Below, piece after piece: positions 1 through 12,800 of a DNA stretch of 64,000 nucleotides. The stretch is from Epiperipatus broadwayi (taxonomy: Eukaryota > Onychophora > Udeonychophora > Euonychophora > Peripatidae): contig JAQFVV010013065.1 of assembly GCA_028023455.1 (NCBI GenBank), forward strand, positions 1 through 64,000, written 5' to 3'. How positions within the stretch are numbered: position 1 is the first letter of the stretch; each line of letters opens with the position of its first letter. The notes beneath the pieces were generated by a model. The model saw only the letters and a program-made list of their open reading frames with translations, was not told the origin of the DNA and made no database searches. A program made the position numbers and the translations under genes.

Positions 1-1144
1 TTGGGATATATATATATATATATCGGTATGTTGAAATGAGAATGTTTTAAACATGATGGTTTTTTAAAATAATTTATTGTTAAAATTAATCTCACCATTT
101 TTTTCCCACCTATTTTTTCACATGATTTTTTTAGAAATTTTAAAATTCTACTTGTAGCTCAAATTATATTTTTATTGGATAATAGGGTTCTAAAGCATAA
201 ATTTATTAATTTTGCACATTAAAAAAAAAACCAACTACCCATAATTAGTTTGTTTAACGACATTTCTACAAATATGCGTTCATTTTCTATGTGATTAGTT
301 TTGAATAAAATATTATAAGTTATACATAAAAATATACAGATGTATTTGTTTTTAAAATTATTTAATCAAGAAAAAAAAAAAAAAATTATAAAATTACATT
401 AAATTGGTTTTCTTATTGTTGGAATTTTTAATTTAATTAATTAAAAAAGAATCTTTAATGAATCTTAAACATCTGGCAGTATAGAAAGATTATTTTTTAA
501 ATTTTTTATTGTTTTTTATCATAATGAAAAAATACATATTATAAAACAGATATATAAAAAAGTTTTGAGTGTACAATTAAAATATACGTATTTAGTTCAA
601 CCACATTTTAAATTTTGCATCACATTCACAATTACACACGCAAATATATATATATATACTTAATAGCAGTGCACATTCTGAAAATATTCATCGACATTTT
701 AATAAATATGCAAATGATTGCTACTCATCCTTCCTTCATCAGGCCAGAACGTATTACATCTCTTTTAATTTCAGGTACGAACTTTAATTTTTATTATATC
801 AATAGCTTATGCATGATAATCATCAATATCTTTTTCTTCTTCTACTTCTTATTTTATTTAACATGTCACTTTTTTCATTTATGTGCAAGATCTATATATA
901 TATTTTAATCATAACTTATTGTTCTCACATATCAAATGTGTATTATAAACAGTAGGGGAAATGCAAATGGTCACTAAGACATACTAAAAGAAATGTAAAA
1001 ATGTCTGTTCTAGTAAATGATAATTTGTAATCATTTGTGTCCCTATTAAAAAGTGGTTATTGTAAATAAATGCATTAGATAGGTATGAATGGGTGAGATG
1101 ACATTTGTTAACTAGTTCCCATCTTTTCTTCCAAAACGTAAGCT
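1..1144. other. AT-rich DNA, no gene seen
   Basis: A short (TA)n tract lies near the left edge, with scattered A/T homopolymers. The only open frame of note (615-908, +) is hydrophobic and AT-driven with no recognisable motif. I see no repeat family here apart from the element end that begins near 1145. Confidence 0.6.
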
Positions 1145-1228
1145 TATGGTTAAGACCTGTATAGGTCCCTACTATCGCATTTTTATGCGCACATTATTGA
1201 GGTTACAGCCTTAGTAAATATTACTTAT
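1145..1228. repeat. Solo end of a palindromic element (50.5 kb family)
   Basis: This ~80-bp stretch aligns by eye with the right terminus of the palindromic element at 50541-50903. They share TCCCTACT, a GTGCATAA/ATGCGCACAT block, and GGTTAYAGCCTTA followed by ATATTA. The matching opposite arm is not evident upstream, so it looks like a truncated or decayed copy. Confidence 0.45.
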
Positions 1229-2178
1229 GTAATCAATATGCGTTTAAATAAATTTATAATTAACTAGTTTAGGTAAAATATGCCTTAGGAATTATTTATA
1301 TTTTTTCTAATATTCATAACTATATGTTTGAATGAGAATCTGATAAGTTATTGTTATTTATTGTATACTGTGATACACTTTCACAAATTTGTAAATAATC
1401 AATGAGTAATTCTGCAATTAATCGATGTGAATCAGTCATTAACATAACTATTTTAAATACAAAGAAAAATATTCATTTTGTTATTAGCAGAGTATCTGTC
1501 ATTATGATTTTACAACAAATTCGCATTTTATTATTTTTTATAAGTAATTAAAATGAATAGCTGAATTTTCAAAAAAAAAAAAGATGTTCACTTGCATTAA
1601 AAAAAAAGTGTGTTGCATTTTAATAAACTTTACAGAAATCAATGTTAGCCCTTTGCTGTTAAGTTCAGTATTTGATTCAAAACTAAAAAGTTCTTGCATC
1701 ATCTGAATAAAAAAAATCTCAGTTTGGTCAATTGAAAAAAATATTAATATCTCACTCTGATGCTTAAATGTCACAAGATCTTCTGAGGAACTAATTATAT
1801 AATTATTAAGACTGTTGTGAATTATATTCATTCTGACCAATCTTGAAAATAGAATTGCTGATGTAGATTATGAATATTTAATATCTATAACTTAAGAGAT
1901 TTAAGTGTACCAGAAACATTCTCATAATTATATATAATAAAATAATTCTTGAAGTCCATTATTATTATAATAAGCAAGTAAAAATTTTAAATAGGAATGG
2001 ACTGAAATATATTTTCAATAGAATTTTACATTTTATTTTATTATCAATATATAATAACAAATATAAGAATGAAAATTTTACTATTGTTTAAATTTTTTTG
2101 CCATTTTTTGAAATATTATAAATAGAACAACTTTATAAAATGTAATTCAAAATCAAAATGTTGCAATCATGTGTGAAA
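1229..2178. other. AT-rich DNA, no gene seen
   Basis: The 100-codon minus-strand frame at 1538-1840 has no motif, is rich in Phe, Ile and Asn as expected from composition, and lacks any gene context. I do not annotate it as coding. Confidence 0.55.
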
Positions 2179-2365
2179 AATGATTTGTGTATTTTAATCT
2201 TCTAATAAACTTATAAACTTATTTTTAAAAGAAAAAGCATGTATTGTTCTATGGTAAATTATAAAACACAAAACATAATTTTAATATGTTTTATAATTTA
2301 CCATAGAACAGTACATGCTTTTTCTTTTAAAAATAAGTTTATAAGATTAAAAAATACAAATCATT
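2179..2365. repeat. Palindromic (foldback) element, ~187 bp
   Basis: The left arm (2179-2257) and right arm (about 2286-2365) are near-exact reverse complements around a centre near 2272. The arms include the block AAGCATGTATTGTTCTATGG and its complement. Outer ends read AATGATTTGT and ACAAATCATT. There is no coding capacity. This is consistent with a MITE or foldback element. Confidence 0.8.
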
Positions 2366-3101
2366 GCAGAAACGATTCTTTATGGTATTCTCTATAATTT
2401 TAATTTTTAGCAGATATGCAAATACATTAACTATTTAGAAATAGAATTAACTTGCATAGCATGACACAATCATGAAAGCATCCATGTTTAATAATAAGAA
2501 AACAATCAAATAATATATAAAGTCTGAGTATTACTGGTAAATTCTTAAATATTATGTACTGATAAAAATTTGGAGGCAATGTATATTTAAAGTTTAGTCA
2601 TCAACTAACATACATGACACCAGAAATTTTTAGAGATCATATGGTTCAAGAATAATATTTTACCTTGTAGATATAAAATAAATAAATTCAAAATGTGGTC
2701 AGAAATATATTATGAAAACAGATAGTGAGGAAAATGTAAAAATAAGGCATAAATTTAAAACCACATGAACAATAATATATTAGGTATTTTAATAAAAATG
2801 AAACTAATCACTGGACTTACTGAAGATATTATTAAATGAATTCATATCTTGTGGGATTAGAGTAAATAATAATGAAATAGTTTATTAATATTTTTGGTGT
2901 TTATCAGTTATATAATTGAAATATGTTTTGTTTTGAACAGAATTAAAGTACAAAAAATTTAATTATAAAGGTTTTTAGTTTTTAAAATATTGCCTTTATC
3001 TTTAATATTATAATTAGTCTATAGATTTTATTTATAATTGCCATTTATTTATAATTTTGTTGAGTGTCACCAATACTTTTTTTTGTGAGGACTATGATTA
3101 A
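2366..3101. other. AT-rich DNA, no gene seen
   Basis: No open frame, repeat family or RNA-like structure was recognised between the palindrome on the left and the large foldback element on the right. Confidence 0.55.
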
Positions 3102-4425
3102 TATTAGTAATCTTGATAAACAGAGCAAAACTCTCCATACAGTATTGCCATCTGTGCTAAACAGTGTAATCAATGGATTCCAAAAGGCTTGTGCATAAAA
3201 TCCCAATCTAATGCTTACTCATCCAATATCCCCAGACTAGTTTCTGGCTTGTGGTCTTCGTCAGTGAGGAGCTTTGGATCTGAGAGCACTGCATCTAGAT
3301 TTTAGCATCTAATGCAACCCTCTAGCAACCACCTTTTATCTCTACTTAACTACAAAACTATGAGAATGAAATTGAAAACACAAAAAATATTTTCAATCTA
3401 AGCTCAATAGCTTATATAGTCATATGGGTCTGAACTCAGTTCATCACCCATACATTTTGGTGTCTTTGGCTCTTTTACAACCATAGCCACCACTATCATA
3501 TTAGGCAGGATTGGTGTTAAACCATTAAGCATCACATGATCACATTTCTTATACTAGCACATTAATTGTTGATGAACAGAGCAAAACTCTCTATACAGTA
3601 TTGCCACCTGTGCTAAACAGAGTAATCAAAGGATGCCAGAAGGCTTGTGCATAAAATCCCTATCTAATGCCTACTCATCCAATATCCCCAGACTAGCTTC
3701 TGGCTTGTGGCCTTCATCAGTGAGGAGCTTTGGATCTGAGAGCACTGCATCTAGATCTTAGGATCTAATGCAACCCTCTAGCAACCACCTTTTATCCATG
3801 CTTAACTACAAAACTATGAGAATGAAATTGAAAAAAATATTTTCAACCTAAGCTCAATAGCTTATATAGTCATATGGGTCTGAACTCAGTTCAGCACCCA
3901 TACATTTTGATATCTTTGGCTCTTTTACAACCATAGCCACCACTATCCTTAATGCTTAATGGTTTAACACCAATCCTGCCTAATAGGATAGTGGTGGCTA
4001 TGGTTGTAAAAGAGCCAAAGACACCAAAATGTATGGGTGCTGAACTGAATTCAGACCCATATGACTATATAAGCTATTGAGCTTAGATTGAAAATATTTT
4101 TTGTGTTTTCAATTTTATTTTCATAGTTTTGTAGTTAAGTAGAGATAAAAGGTGGTTGCTAGATGGTTGCATTAGATCCTAAGATCTAGATGCAGTGCTC
4201 TCAGATCCAAAGCTCCTCACTGACGAAGGCCACAAGCCAGAAACTAGTCTGGGGATATTGGATGAGTAGGCATTAGATAGGGATTTTATGCACAAGCCTT
4301 CTGGCATCCATTGATTATTCTGTTTTACACAGGTGACAATACTGTATGGAGAGTTTTGCTCTGTTTATCAACAATTAATGTGCTAGTATAAGAAATGTGA
4401 TCATGTGATACTTATTAGTAATCTT
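3102..4425. mobile_element. Foldback element with 13-bp flanking repeat
   Basis: The element (3115-4412) is flanked on both sides by the identical 13-mer TATTAGTAATCTT (3102-3114 and 4413-4425). Inside are three copies of a ~456-bp unit. The first two (3115-3570 and 3571-about 3950) are direct repeats; the third (about 3950-4412) is inverted. The unit includes CTGGCTTGTGG, CAATATCCCCAGACTAG and a block around CCATAGCCACCACTATC. The second copy is truncated at the inversion point. Related diverged copies occur at 21500-21760 and 35009-35640. No coding sequence is present, so it would need an enzyme supplied in trans. Confidence 0.85.
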
Positions 4426-4923
4426 ATGAGTTCAAAAATACAAATATTTTTAAATTCATTCTAGAATTAAATGCTTAATTTTTTTTACTTACACACAATA
4501 AACATTTTTATAATTATTATTTAGAGAAGTATATTTTTGGGAAAATAAACATTTTCTTACCAAGTTTTAATGTAAAAAATTGATGCTATAAAGCAGATTA
4601 CTTTTTCCAATTTTACATTATAGATTGACAAATGTCAATTTTTTTATGAGCCAAATCTAATTAGTACTTACGACTTTCATTGTCCTTGTTTTTGAAACTT
4701 AAAACAAGTTTAAATGATATTACAAAGTCTATGTTTTTATGAATGAAAAGGCAAACTATTAAAACAATCTTTGAATAGGAGCCAAAAAAATGCTCAATAA
4801 TAGTTTCTAGACCTACGATCTATTAACAGAAACTTCTGACTTCATCTAATAAATTATTTTATATCACTTTATATAATATACTTTTTGGTGTGTAAATATG
4901 TGACTTATAAATTTTTAATATAT
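4426..4923. other. AT-rich DNA, no gene seen
   Basis: I see no open frame or recognisable repeat here. Confidence 0.5.
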
Positions 4924-5005
4924 TACTATTAAATTTATATCCTAAAGTCTAATATAAGTAACTATACTATTAAATTTATATCCTAAAGTCTAATATAAGT
5001 AACTA
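4924..5005. repeat. 41-bp tandem duplication, two units
   Basis: A 41-bp unit beginning TACTATTAAATTTATATCC occurs at 4924 and again at 4965 with no visible difference. It looks like a recent local duplication. Confidence 0.85.
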
Positions 5006-5010
5006 AACAA

Positions 5011-5256
5011 TATTAATAAATAGTTTATTTATGCAGCACTTGATTATATATGTAATATAGAGAAGGGAATAAACCATCAGTTATGCACTTTTCAGGAATT
5101 TATAGGCACTCATCCATAAGCAACACTTTGAAAAGCATAAAACTAATGCTTACAGGTGAATGTGTGTAAATTTATGAAAAGCGCATGATTAAACGTTTAT
5201 TCTCTTCTCTATATTATATACTTAATCAAGCACTGTACAAATAGACTATTTATTAA
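5011..5256. repeat. Palindromic element, ~246 bp
   Basis: The left end (TATTAATAAATAGTTTATTT) and right end are reverse complements. Inner blocks such as GCACTTGATTA, ATATAGAGAAG and the region around TAAGCATTAG also pair. Several mismatches make it older than the palindromes at 51.5 and 63.6 kb. Confidence 0.7.
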
Positions 5257-5464
5257 AATAAATTCCAAAATTCAATATTTATTTCTAATTGCAGATGGCT
5301 AAAAATAGGATTCTATTTCTCTCCTGTTATAGAATGAATAAGTTTGTACAATTCAATTGTCAAGTTATATATCAGACACACAGTAGGTTAAATCCCTGAT
5401 TTCAGTATGGTGAGCAAAGGTTGGTTTATATAATAAACTTTAAGCATAAGTGATGTACTTATGC

Positions 5465-5562
5465 TCTTTAAGCTGATGCTTATGTGTGATTGTGTGTAAA
5501 TTTATAAAAAAAAAATGCATGAGCAAAGGTTTCTTCTTTTCTCTATATTAAACAACATTAAC
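5465..5562. repeat. Single arm related to the 5.0 kb palindrome
   Basis: The blocks GATGCTTATG, GTGTGTAAATTTAT, GCATGA and CTTTTCTCTATATTA occur in the same order as in the right arm of the element at 5011-5256. This is a half copy or a related element. Confidence 0.5.
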
Positions 5563-5584
5563 TTATTTTTATAATGTGAAACAT

Positions 5585-5585
<1 letters not shown>

Positions 5586-5618
<33 letters not shown>
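5586..5618. repeat. (TA)n microsatellite
   Basis: A continuous TA dinucleotide run. It produces the Ile-Tyr-rich start of a spurious plus-strand frame. Confidence 0.95.
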
Positions 5619-5620
<2 letters not shown>

Positions 5621-5982
5621 AAGCAGTCAGATCTGAGTCCGATCCTAGCTTCATGATATCTAGCCATAAGCCCACTTCAAATCCTAGTACTAACCTTAAA
5701 TTTCCGATGCAATGGGGCTTTATACGTTCAATCCACGCTAATGTCCATAAAGAAAAACTATTACATAAATGTGTTTAAAATTAATTCTTTCAGATTAAAT
5801 TGATCAATTCTATTAATAAATTCATGATAAAATTATTCATGAATTTATATATATTACAACTGCATGGATTGTGCGTATATATTTGTAAATATTTAAATAT
5901 ATATAATTGTTTGAAAGTTTCATTGCATCGGGAATGTTTGATTTATTTTTAAATAATTTATTAAAGTTTTATTGATTAAAAG

Positions 5983-6167
5983 CTACATTCTTTCGATAAG
6001 CTTTCAGATTTTCCCTTTCCAAAAACAACAGTTAAAGTTTATTAATTAGAAAAAAAAGATAAGGATTTCCTAATTAAAATCATTTTCAGATTTTAAGAAT
6101 TCATTTTCTAATTAGAAAATGAATTCAAGTTAATGAGTTTGAAAGCCTTATCGAAGGAATGTATCTA
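5983..6167. repeat. Palindromic element, ~185 bp
   Basis: The left end has ACATTCTTTCGATAAGCTTTC and the right end its imperfect complement (GAAAGCCTTATCGAAGGAATGTA). Near the right arm is a perfect 30-bp palindrome centred on CTAATTAG, with GAATTC at both ends (6097-6126). Confidence 0.6.
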
Positions 6168-6184
6168 AAAACAACCAGTAAATC

Positions 6185-7152
6185 TAAAAACATTGATAAT
6201 AAAAGAAGCGCGAGCCTGAAGGCATCAGAGGACAGCATATATAGTTCTGAAAAGTTGGAAGAAGGGAGAAGCCATCTTTGTTGTAGAGAAGTGCCAGAAA
6301 ACTCTGTGCTTAAAAATTATGAAATTAAATAGTATTTCGATCATGGTAAAGGGCTAGAACATCAGGAATCTGGCTATTGGTTCCTGAAGTCCCCTGAAAA
6401 TCTTCAATGGTGCTGCTGAATCTTTTCCGGACCAATCATGCTGCTAAAATAATGAAAAGTCACTAAAATGCTGTCCAATAATCAACTAAATGGATGCCTA
6501 CGTTTTCCTCACCTGGATGTGTAACTTAAGGAGTCCCAGCATGGAAAATTGGGTAATATATATATCCATAAATGAACCTTAAACCTTCTGGCCAGTTCCG
6601 AACTTTATTTTACACTCCCTTTTAGAGCTCTTTTATTCTGTAATGTGACAATCTTTATAAAACCTTTCATGCTACTGTAAATTTATATCGTAATTCTCTC
6701 AATCTCTAGTCTTTAAACTTTCTCTTTTCTTACTTGGCGGTTCATTTACTATATTATATATATATTTATCGTGTGATTTATTAATGTCATTTATTTTTAA
6801 TTATATGCCAATAATCTTTCGACTCGATGATCTCCTTTGTTTCCTTTGCCTTGTGCAAATAATAATATATTAATTCTAATAGTAATTCTCGCCCATTAGA
6901 ACTAGATTTACCGTTCTATCAATTATCGAGTCGAAAGAAATTATTAAATATGTGCTATTTTTATCATTGGCTAATAATAAATTATTAGCTCCATTTCTAA
7001 TCTATGCCTCAGCTATTTTCTCATATTCAACAATGTGTATTTATTCATATACAATTTTAAAATGTTTTTTGCAAAAGGGCCGATAAAGGAATCAAATATA
7101 TTTTAATTCAACTTTTGTTATTTTGTATTAAGATTCAGGAAGGGCACGATGA
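6185..7152. other. Unassigned stretch, locally GC- and CpG-richer
   Basis: From about 6185 to 6620 the base composition is visibly less AT-rich than its surroundings, with CGCG, CCGG and GGCC-type words. It has no long open frame and no family I recognise. A short hairpin with arms TCAGGAA and TTCCTGA sits near 6362-6387. The rest is AT-rich. A fragment of an old repeat is possible; an exon is not supported. Confidence 0.4.
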
Positions 7153-7648
7153 TTGGGGCATAATTAATATGATTTACAAACACTTTAAAATAGTTCGTTA
7201 AAAGCTTGTTTGACTTTAATTAATTGATCAAGTCATCACGTAGAGCATTCTATATGGGTTTTAGTATTCAAACGATGACTATCAAGTCATCATCTTCGAA
7301 CGTTGCTGACGTAGGGCAATCTTCCGCTCCGTTAGGCTGGTCGGTGATCATATTTCTGTTATTTAAAATTATCGAGGAAGAAAGCACTTCCTCTCCTGTT
7401 CATATTAGTCAAAGGGCATAAGACTTGTTAGATGCAAGCCACCATAGGACTTCAATCATCGACTAGCGATCGTCTTTCAATTTCACTTTCTAGCTCATAA
7501 TTCGTCAGCACCGTTACCTCTCTGTTCCGGTAAAGCCCGCTCTGATGCTCGTAATTCATGATGAAGTGATTTCAATTAAAGTCGAACAAATTCTCAGTTA
7601 TATTTAATTAAATAAAATTTTCCAATAAAGATTAAAGTTATGCCCTAA
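7153..7648. repeat. Old, GC-richer palindromic element, ~500 bp
   Basis: The termini read GGGCATAATTAATATG (left) and an imperfect complement ending ATGCCC (right, 7639-7647). Internal arms pair around GTTTGACTTTAATT (7207-7220) and AATTAAAGTCGAAC (7575-7588), and around GAGCATTC and GATGCTCG. Divergence is clear, so this is an old insertion. The plus-strand frame at 7224-7421 lies inside it and shows no motif, so I do not call it a gene. Confidence 0.5.
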
Positions 7649-8079
7649 AATACGTATCTTGCTCTTCATGAATGAATTTGCGAATGTGAAAATAAATCTC
7701 ACATTCTGTCGTAATAAAATTAGAGTAAAAATTTCCTTTACTAATGAATACCTTTATCTGCCTTTATTTTCTTGTTGGGGGCATAGACATAGAATTCCAA
7801 TATTGCGTAATACTTGTTGGCATATGATAAGGATCGCCACTCTTATTATAACTCTAAACTATATTAAAGGCTAGAGGTAATTAATACAATCATTATTTTA
7901 TTCAAACAAAAACAAATTATTATTATTAAATATTTTCTAAACACACTTGGTTTCTTAGTTCTTAATTCTTTTATAATTATTTTAATGTTAATGCTTGCTG
8001 TCTGTGTTGGCAACCCGAACATATACATATGATTCGACTTAAAATTATTTTTAGTCAGTTTATTATCAGATATTAGTGT

Positions 8080-8260
8080 CAGTTCAGGGGTCTCTAGTCC
8101 TCACCAACCGTTGAGCTAGTTTCTTGGTGCAGCACTGTGCCGTCGATTTCTACTATCTGAGCTGGTGAGTTGGGTTTGAATTCAGTTTTGAATCACCTGA
8201 TTTTAAATCCGACTTGTAGTTCTTTTGGTGGGTTTTCCGACTGGTACAATATATATATAT
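8080..8260. repeat. GC-elevated repeat fragment, possibly a SINE
   Basis: This ~180-bp block is distinctly less AT-rich than its flanks and contains GGGTTTGAATTC (8177-8188), similar to a polymerase III B box. No convincing A box or tail was found, so the SINE assignment is weak. Confidence 0.25.
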
Positions 8261-8531
8261 ATGGGTAATTTAAAAGTAGTGCAGTTTGTAATGTTATAAT
8301 TGACTATTTATTAGTCTGCATTACAGTGACATGTTTATTTCATGTTTAAAGAGGTTTATTTAAACTTCATTGTATCAATAAGTTGCAATCTTTAAGTGTC
8401 CATATATATTCAATGGACCATTAGTAAAAATGGATTTCCATTCTTGCTATTAAAAGATATGAAGGTTACCTTGACAGCAGTGAGAAATATTGATTACTAT
8501 ATTTTACTTTGAATGTTTAGGTATTTACTGG

Positions 8532-8539
8532 TTGGAATC

Positions 8540-8577
<38 letters not shown>

Positions 8578-8612
8578 GATTCCAATATATATATATATAT
8601 ATATATATATGA
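8532..8612. repeat. Short palindrome in (TA)n, plus adjoining (TA)n
   Basis: TTGGAATCTAATTTTATA and its exact complement flank a TA run (8532-8585), followed by a second TA run to about 8610. It may be a minimal foldback element or microsatellite-mediated inversion. Confidence 0.7.
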
Positions 8613-9570
8613 TTGACTTTCTGGCTAACTAGGAAATAACTATCATAAATTGAAATCAAGTTACTTAAACAACGACTAGATCATTAATAATCTGAGTAGC
8701 TCAAGATACACTACTAACATACAGAATCTAATAAAATCAATATTTTATAATAATTAACTATAAGAAACTTATTAAATTAAAATACAATAACACTTATGCT
8801 CATAATAAATAATTAGGGTTCCAACTAGGATATCAAACTCATTCATTTTTTTTATAAATTTAATTTATAAATAGCTCATTATAACAAATAAAATATGGTT
8901 CAATTAAAATAACAAATACAATTATAAAAACTCTTCACATGAGACATTCAGCAAGGTACAATGACTTAAATATTGAAGTTACATCTGTAAAGATACATTC
9001 TCAATATCATAAGAATATTACCCCATCAACTTCATATAACAAAACTACTATGTAACACTCTGATATCTTTAAACACACTTACAATAATCCTAATTTATGG
9101 TTTACAAATTATAGAAATAATAAATTAACTACTACTCCTTTAATAAAAAATACTAATTGAAAATTTAACATCAACTGATAATTCTTCTTCATCATCTTTT
9201 AATACAACCTTTATAATTCTTTTAAAATAATCTCAGATTCAATTTAAAACCAATAATAAAAACAAATAACTTAAGACCTTGTAGTAACATATGATGAGGG
9301 ATTTTACATAATATTTAATTACCCTTATTAAAATAACGACAACAATAAGCAACTAGGATACATACCTTAATAACTCTTAACATTAAATCTATTAAAAAAT
9401 TAATGTTTAGCAATAAAATATAAATAAAATAATATGATTTAAAGCAAACATTGTACAGTCTTGTGATATTCACAAGATATAATATATTTTAATATAGTGG
9501 CAATATTAATATCACAAATTAGTGTTGGATCATTTTAAAATAATCACCAATGATTATGTCTTCTACAATA
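8613..9570. other. AT-rich DNA, no gene seen
   Basis: No open frames, RNA genes or repeat families were recognised. Confidence 0.5.
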
Positions 9571-9792
<222 letters not shown>

Positions 9793-9829
9793 ATTGTATA
9801 CTTTATTACTCAATCATGTAATAGTAAGA

Positions 9830-12800
9830 ATATTTTAAGTAATCATTATGAATCATGTGCAAACAAGTAAGGTCTTAAACCATTAATCTCTATGGATCAT
9901 GCATGTAGAATGAAAAATCAATGAATGACACTCAGACAAATTAAACTCCCAATAACAAAGTAATTTTTAAAAAACATTAACAATTTTATTATAGTTGAAT
10001 AATATTATACAATAAGATTATGAAAATTGAAAAAAAATAGTTACAAGTGGTAATATAAAAATTAACATTATTTAAAATTAAAATATTAATACAATAAATA
10101 TTACAAGTAAATAAAAAAGAAGATAGCCTTCATTCCAAGTACCTAAAATGAAACAGAATCTTACAGTAATAATGCTAATACACTATTTTATTTAATAAAA
10201 CAATAACATTCTACTGTTCTGTGGTGAGAAAATAATAACAATAAATACTCCAATTTTTAAACTTAATGCACATTTATACTATCTTAAAAAATATATTTAT
10301 TATTATTATTATGTAATTTTTAAGGATACATTTAGATTTAAAATACACCTATCTAAATTCAACACAAAGTAAAATATTTTAAAATCATTGAAATACTTCC
10401 TTTGCAGTTCAGCAATGAATTACCATATTCAAGTATTCTATACCGGAAAATTTATATAAAGAAAAAGATTAATACCTCCCTTTGCAAATTATCTACTTAT
10501 GAAAAAATACTTAAAATATAATTTCATGGGTTTTCTCTATTTTAAATAGATTTATATTCCTTATTGCAAATTTTAAAAAAAAACTATTAATATATATATA
10601 TTGCTTATTTTATTTTTCCTTTATTTTTTATATTTTATATTCATCATAGCATTCAAATCCATCTTTCTTTATTCTCACTTTTATTCCAATTCAAATATGC
10701 AATTATTTAAGTTTAATGATCTCTAATATTTATTATATTTGTGGGAATATTAATCACTCCTCTCTTGTTTTTACATCATGACAAGCAATAAACATTTTAA
10801 TATCATTTGCAGTAGAAATTTTTATATATCTCATTTTGCCTTCACATTAACTACCAGCTTCTAGCAGTTTAACTATTACCTTACCATCTTTTAAAAATTA
10901 TTCTCTACAATGTGATTCCAGTGGTGATAGACAGTGATTATAGTGTAGAATATGGAATGATATCAATAAAAACTCCAATAAGTAAGAAAAACATCATCAT
11001 AGCTACAGTGCTAAAAATAAAAGGTCTGTATTTATCAGGCATCTAAAAATTCATGTCATGGCCTGTATTTCAGCTGTTATTGACTATAAGGAAATGCAAC
11101 TGTCCATAGAAAAATACTATATAATTCTTTATTAGCTGTATATTTAATAAATTCAAACTATGACAATATAGCTTACACATAACAGTCTTTCAAACATATC
11201 ACTAAACCCCTAGGGTTTCATATAACAATTACTCTCCTGACTACCATCCTATATCTTCCATGTACTTAATAACTCTATTAACATTGTAAAAATATACAAG
11301 CCAAATTACAAAATAATTTCTAAACCACTTTACTAAAAAATAATAATCTAAATTTATTTCAAAATGATTTTAAAAAGTTTTTTTCAACCACAAATGATCT
11401 TGATAAGACATATATTGATATTATACATCATTTGTTGTTACATTATATAATTTAAAGATCAGTATTTCTATATTTCTCTATATCTTAACAGACACCATTA
11501 ATAATGATAATACATTAATAATTCAACTATATGATAAAATGTATGCATTTTTAAGCATTTATGATGAATATTTTAAAATAGATATTTTAAGGCATTCGCT
11601 TGCATTCATTTTTATAAGACATCCAATAATAATTATATAAATGGTTCATTCAACTTTTAAATATTCAAGTAATATGATGCATAATAATAATAAAATACTA
11701 TTTTCTTAATATATCATTTAAAAATATCAAACAATGCAATATAAATAATAAATAAGATTATCCATGATCCCAACAATTATTGAAACCATGAACCGCAATC
11801 CACTTCTTCTTGATTATCCATCCAAACAAATAATTATTAATTACCTGTCAGAAAATTAATTTCTGAAAATCCCATTTTTCTTTATTTAATGTAACAAAAA
11901 CTAATCTATCTTAAGATTAAATTTTTAAAAAATACATTATAATAAACATGTTTGTTTAAAACACTATTTTAAAATACTAGCATTAAACTAAAATAATGAG
12001 AAAAATTTTAAAGTTATGAAAAAGTCCTTCTTCCTACTTGCAAGTTCAAGGTTTTTCAAAATTCTTCCTTCATTGCCTAGTTATGGGTAAACAGTTCTGA
12101 ACAAAAGTTATTCTCTTCTCCTGGTACCTTTCAATGAAACATATAAATAACAAAATTAAATCCTACAGAATCTGGAAAAAATATTAGTCATCCTGAGAAG
12201 ATAAATATTTATTTCCGTCCTTTTTCTGAATGTCTGTCCAGGCATGCAATATTTCAATAAAACTATAATTACTGGTCCATTTTCATGTGGAATATCTTTA
12301 CATACATATTTCATATTAATTCCAACTGTTATATATGTCAAAACATATCATGATAATATAGCTCACATAAATTTACACTTCCATCAGTAAAAACATTGGT
12401 AGAATATATAATATAAAAATTATCCATTTATCATATTCTTTCAGCAGACATCCATATTTTGTTAACTAAAGGTGGATATTTCTTTTTTTAAAATATTCAA
12501 GACTTTTATTCTTAAAAATGCATATATTTAAACAATTATTTCTTTAGGTAAAATGACAGCTTTACCATCCAAATATTAGTTAAATGATATAATGTAAATC
12601 TTCAAAACAGATGTATTACAGTTACTTTATTTTAAATATAAAAAAATCATTTCATAGCACATAGTTTGTTTATTGGTTTTATCATAAAATAAATCTTTTT
12701 AAAAAGCATAAAACAGTCTCTTTTTTTTCAATTTTTTTTTCAAACACATCATTCTCATGTATAACTTCATTTAAATTAAGCTTTGAAGATAAATTAAATA

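Noticed and set aside
5584-5778. Plus-strand frame of 64 codons starting in a TA run
   Set aside because: The start is encoded by the microsatellite, and the remainder has no motif or gene context.
7224-7421. Plus-strand frame of 65 codons with balanced composition
   Set aside because: It lies wholly inside an old palindromic element and shows no domain.
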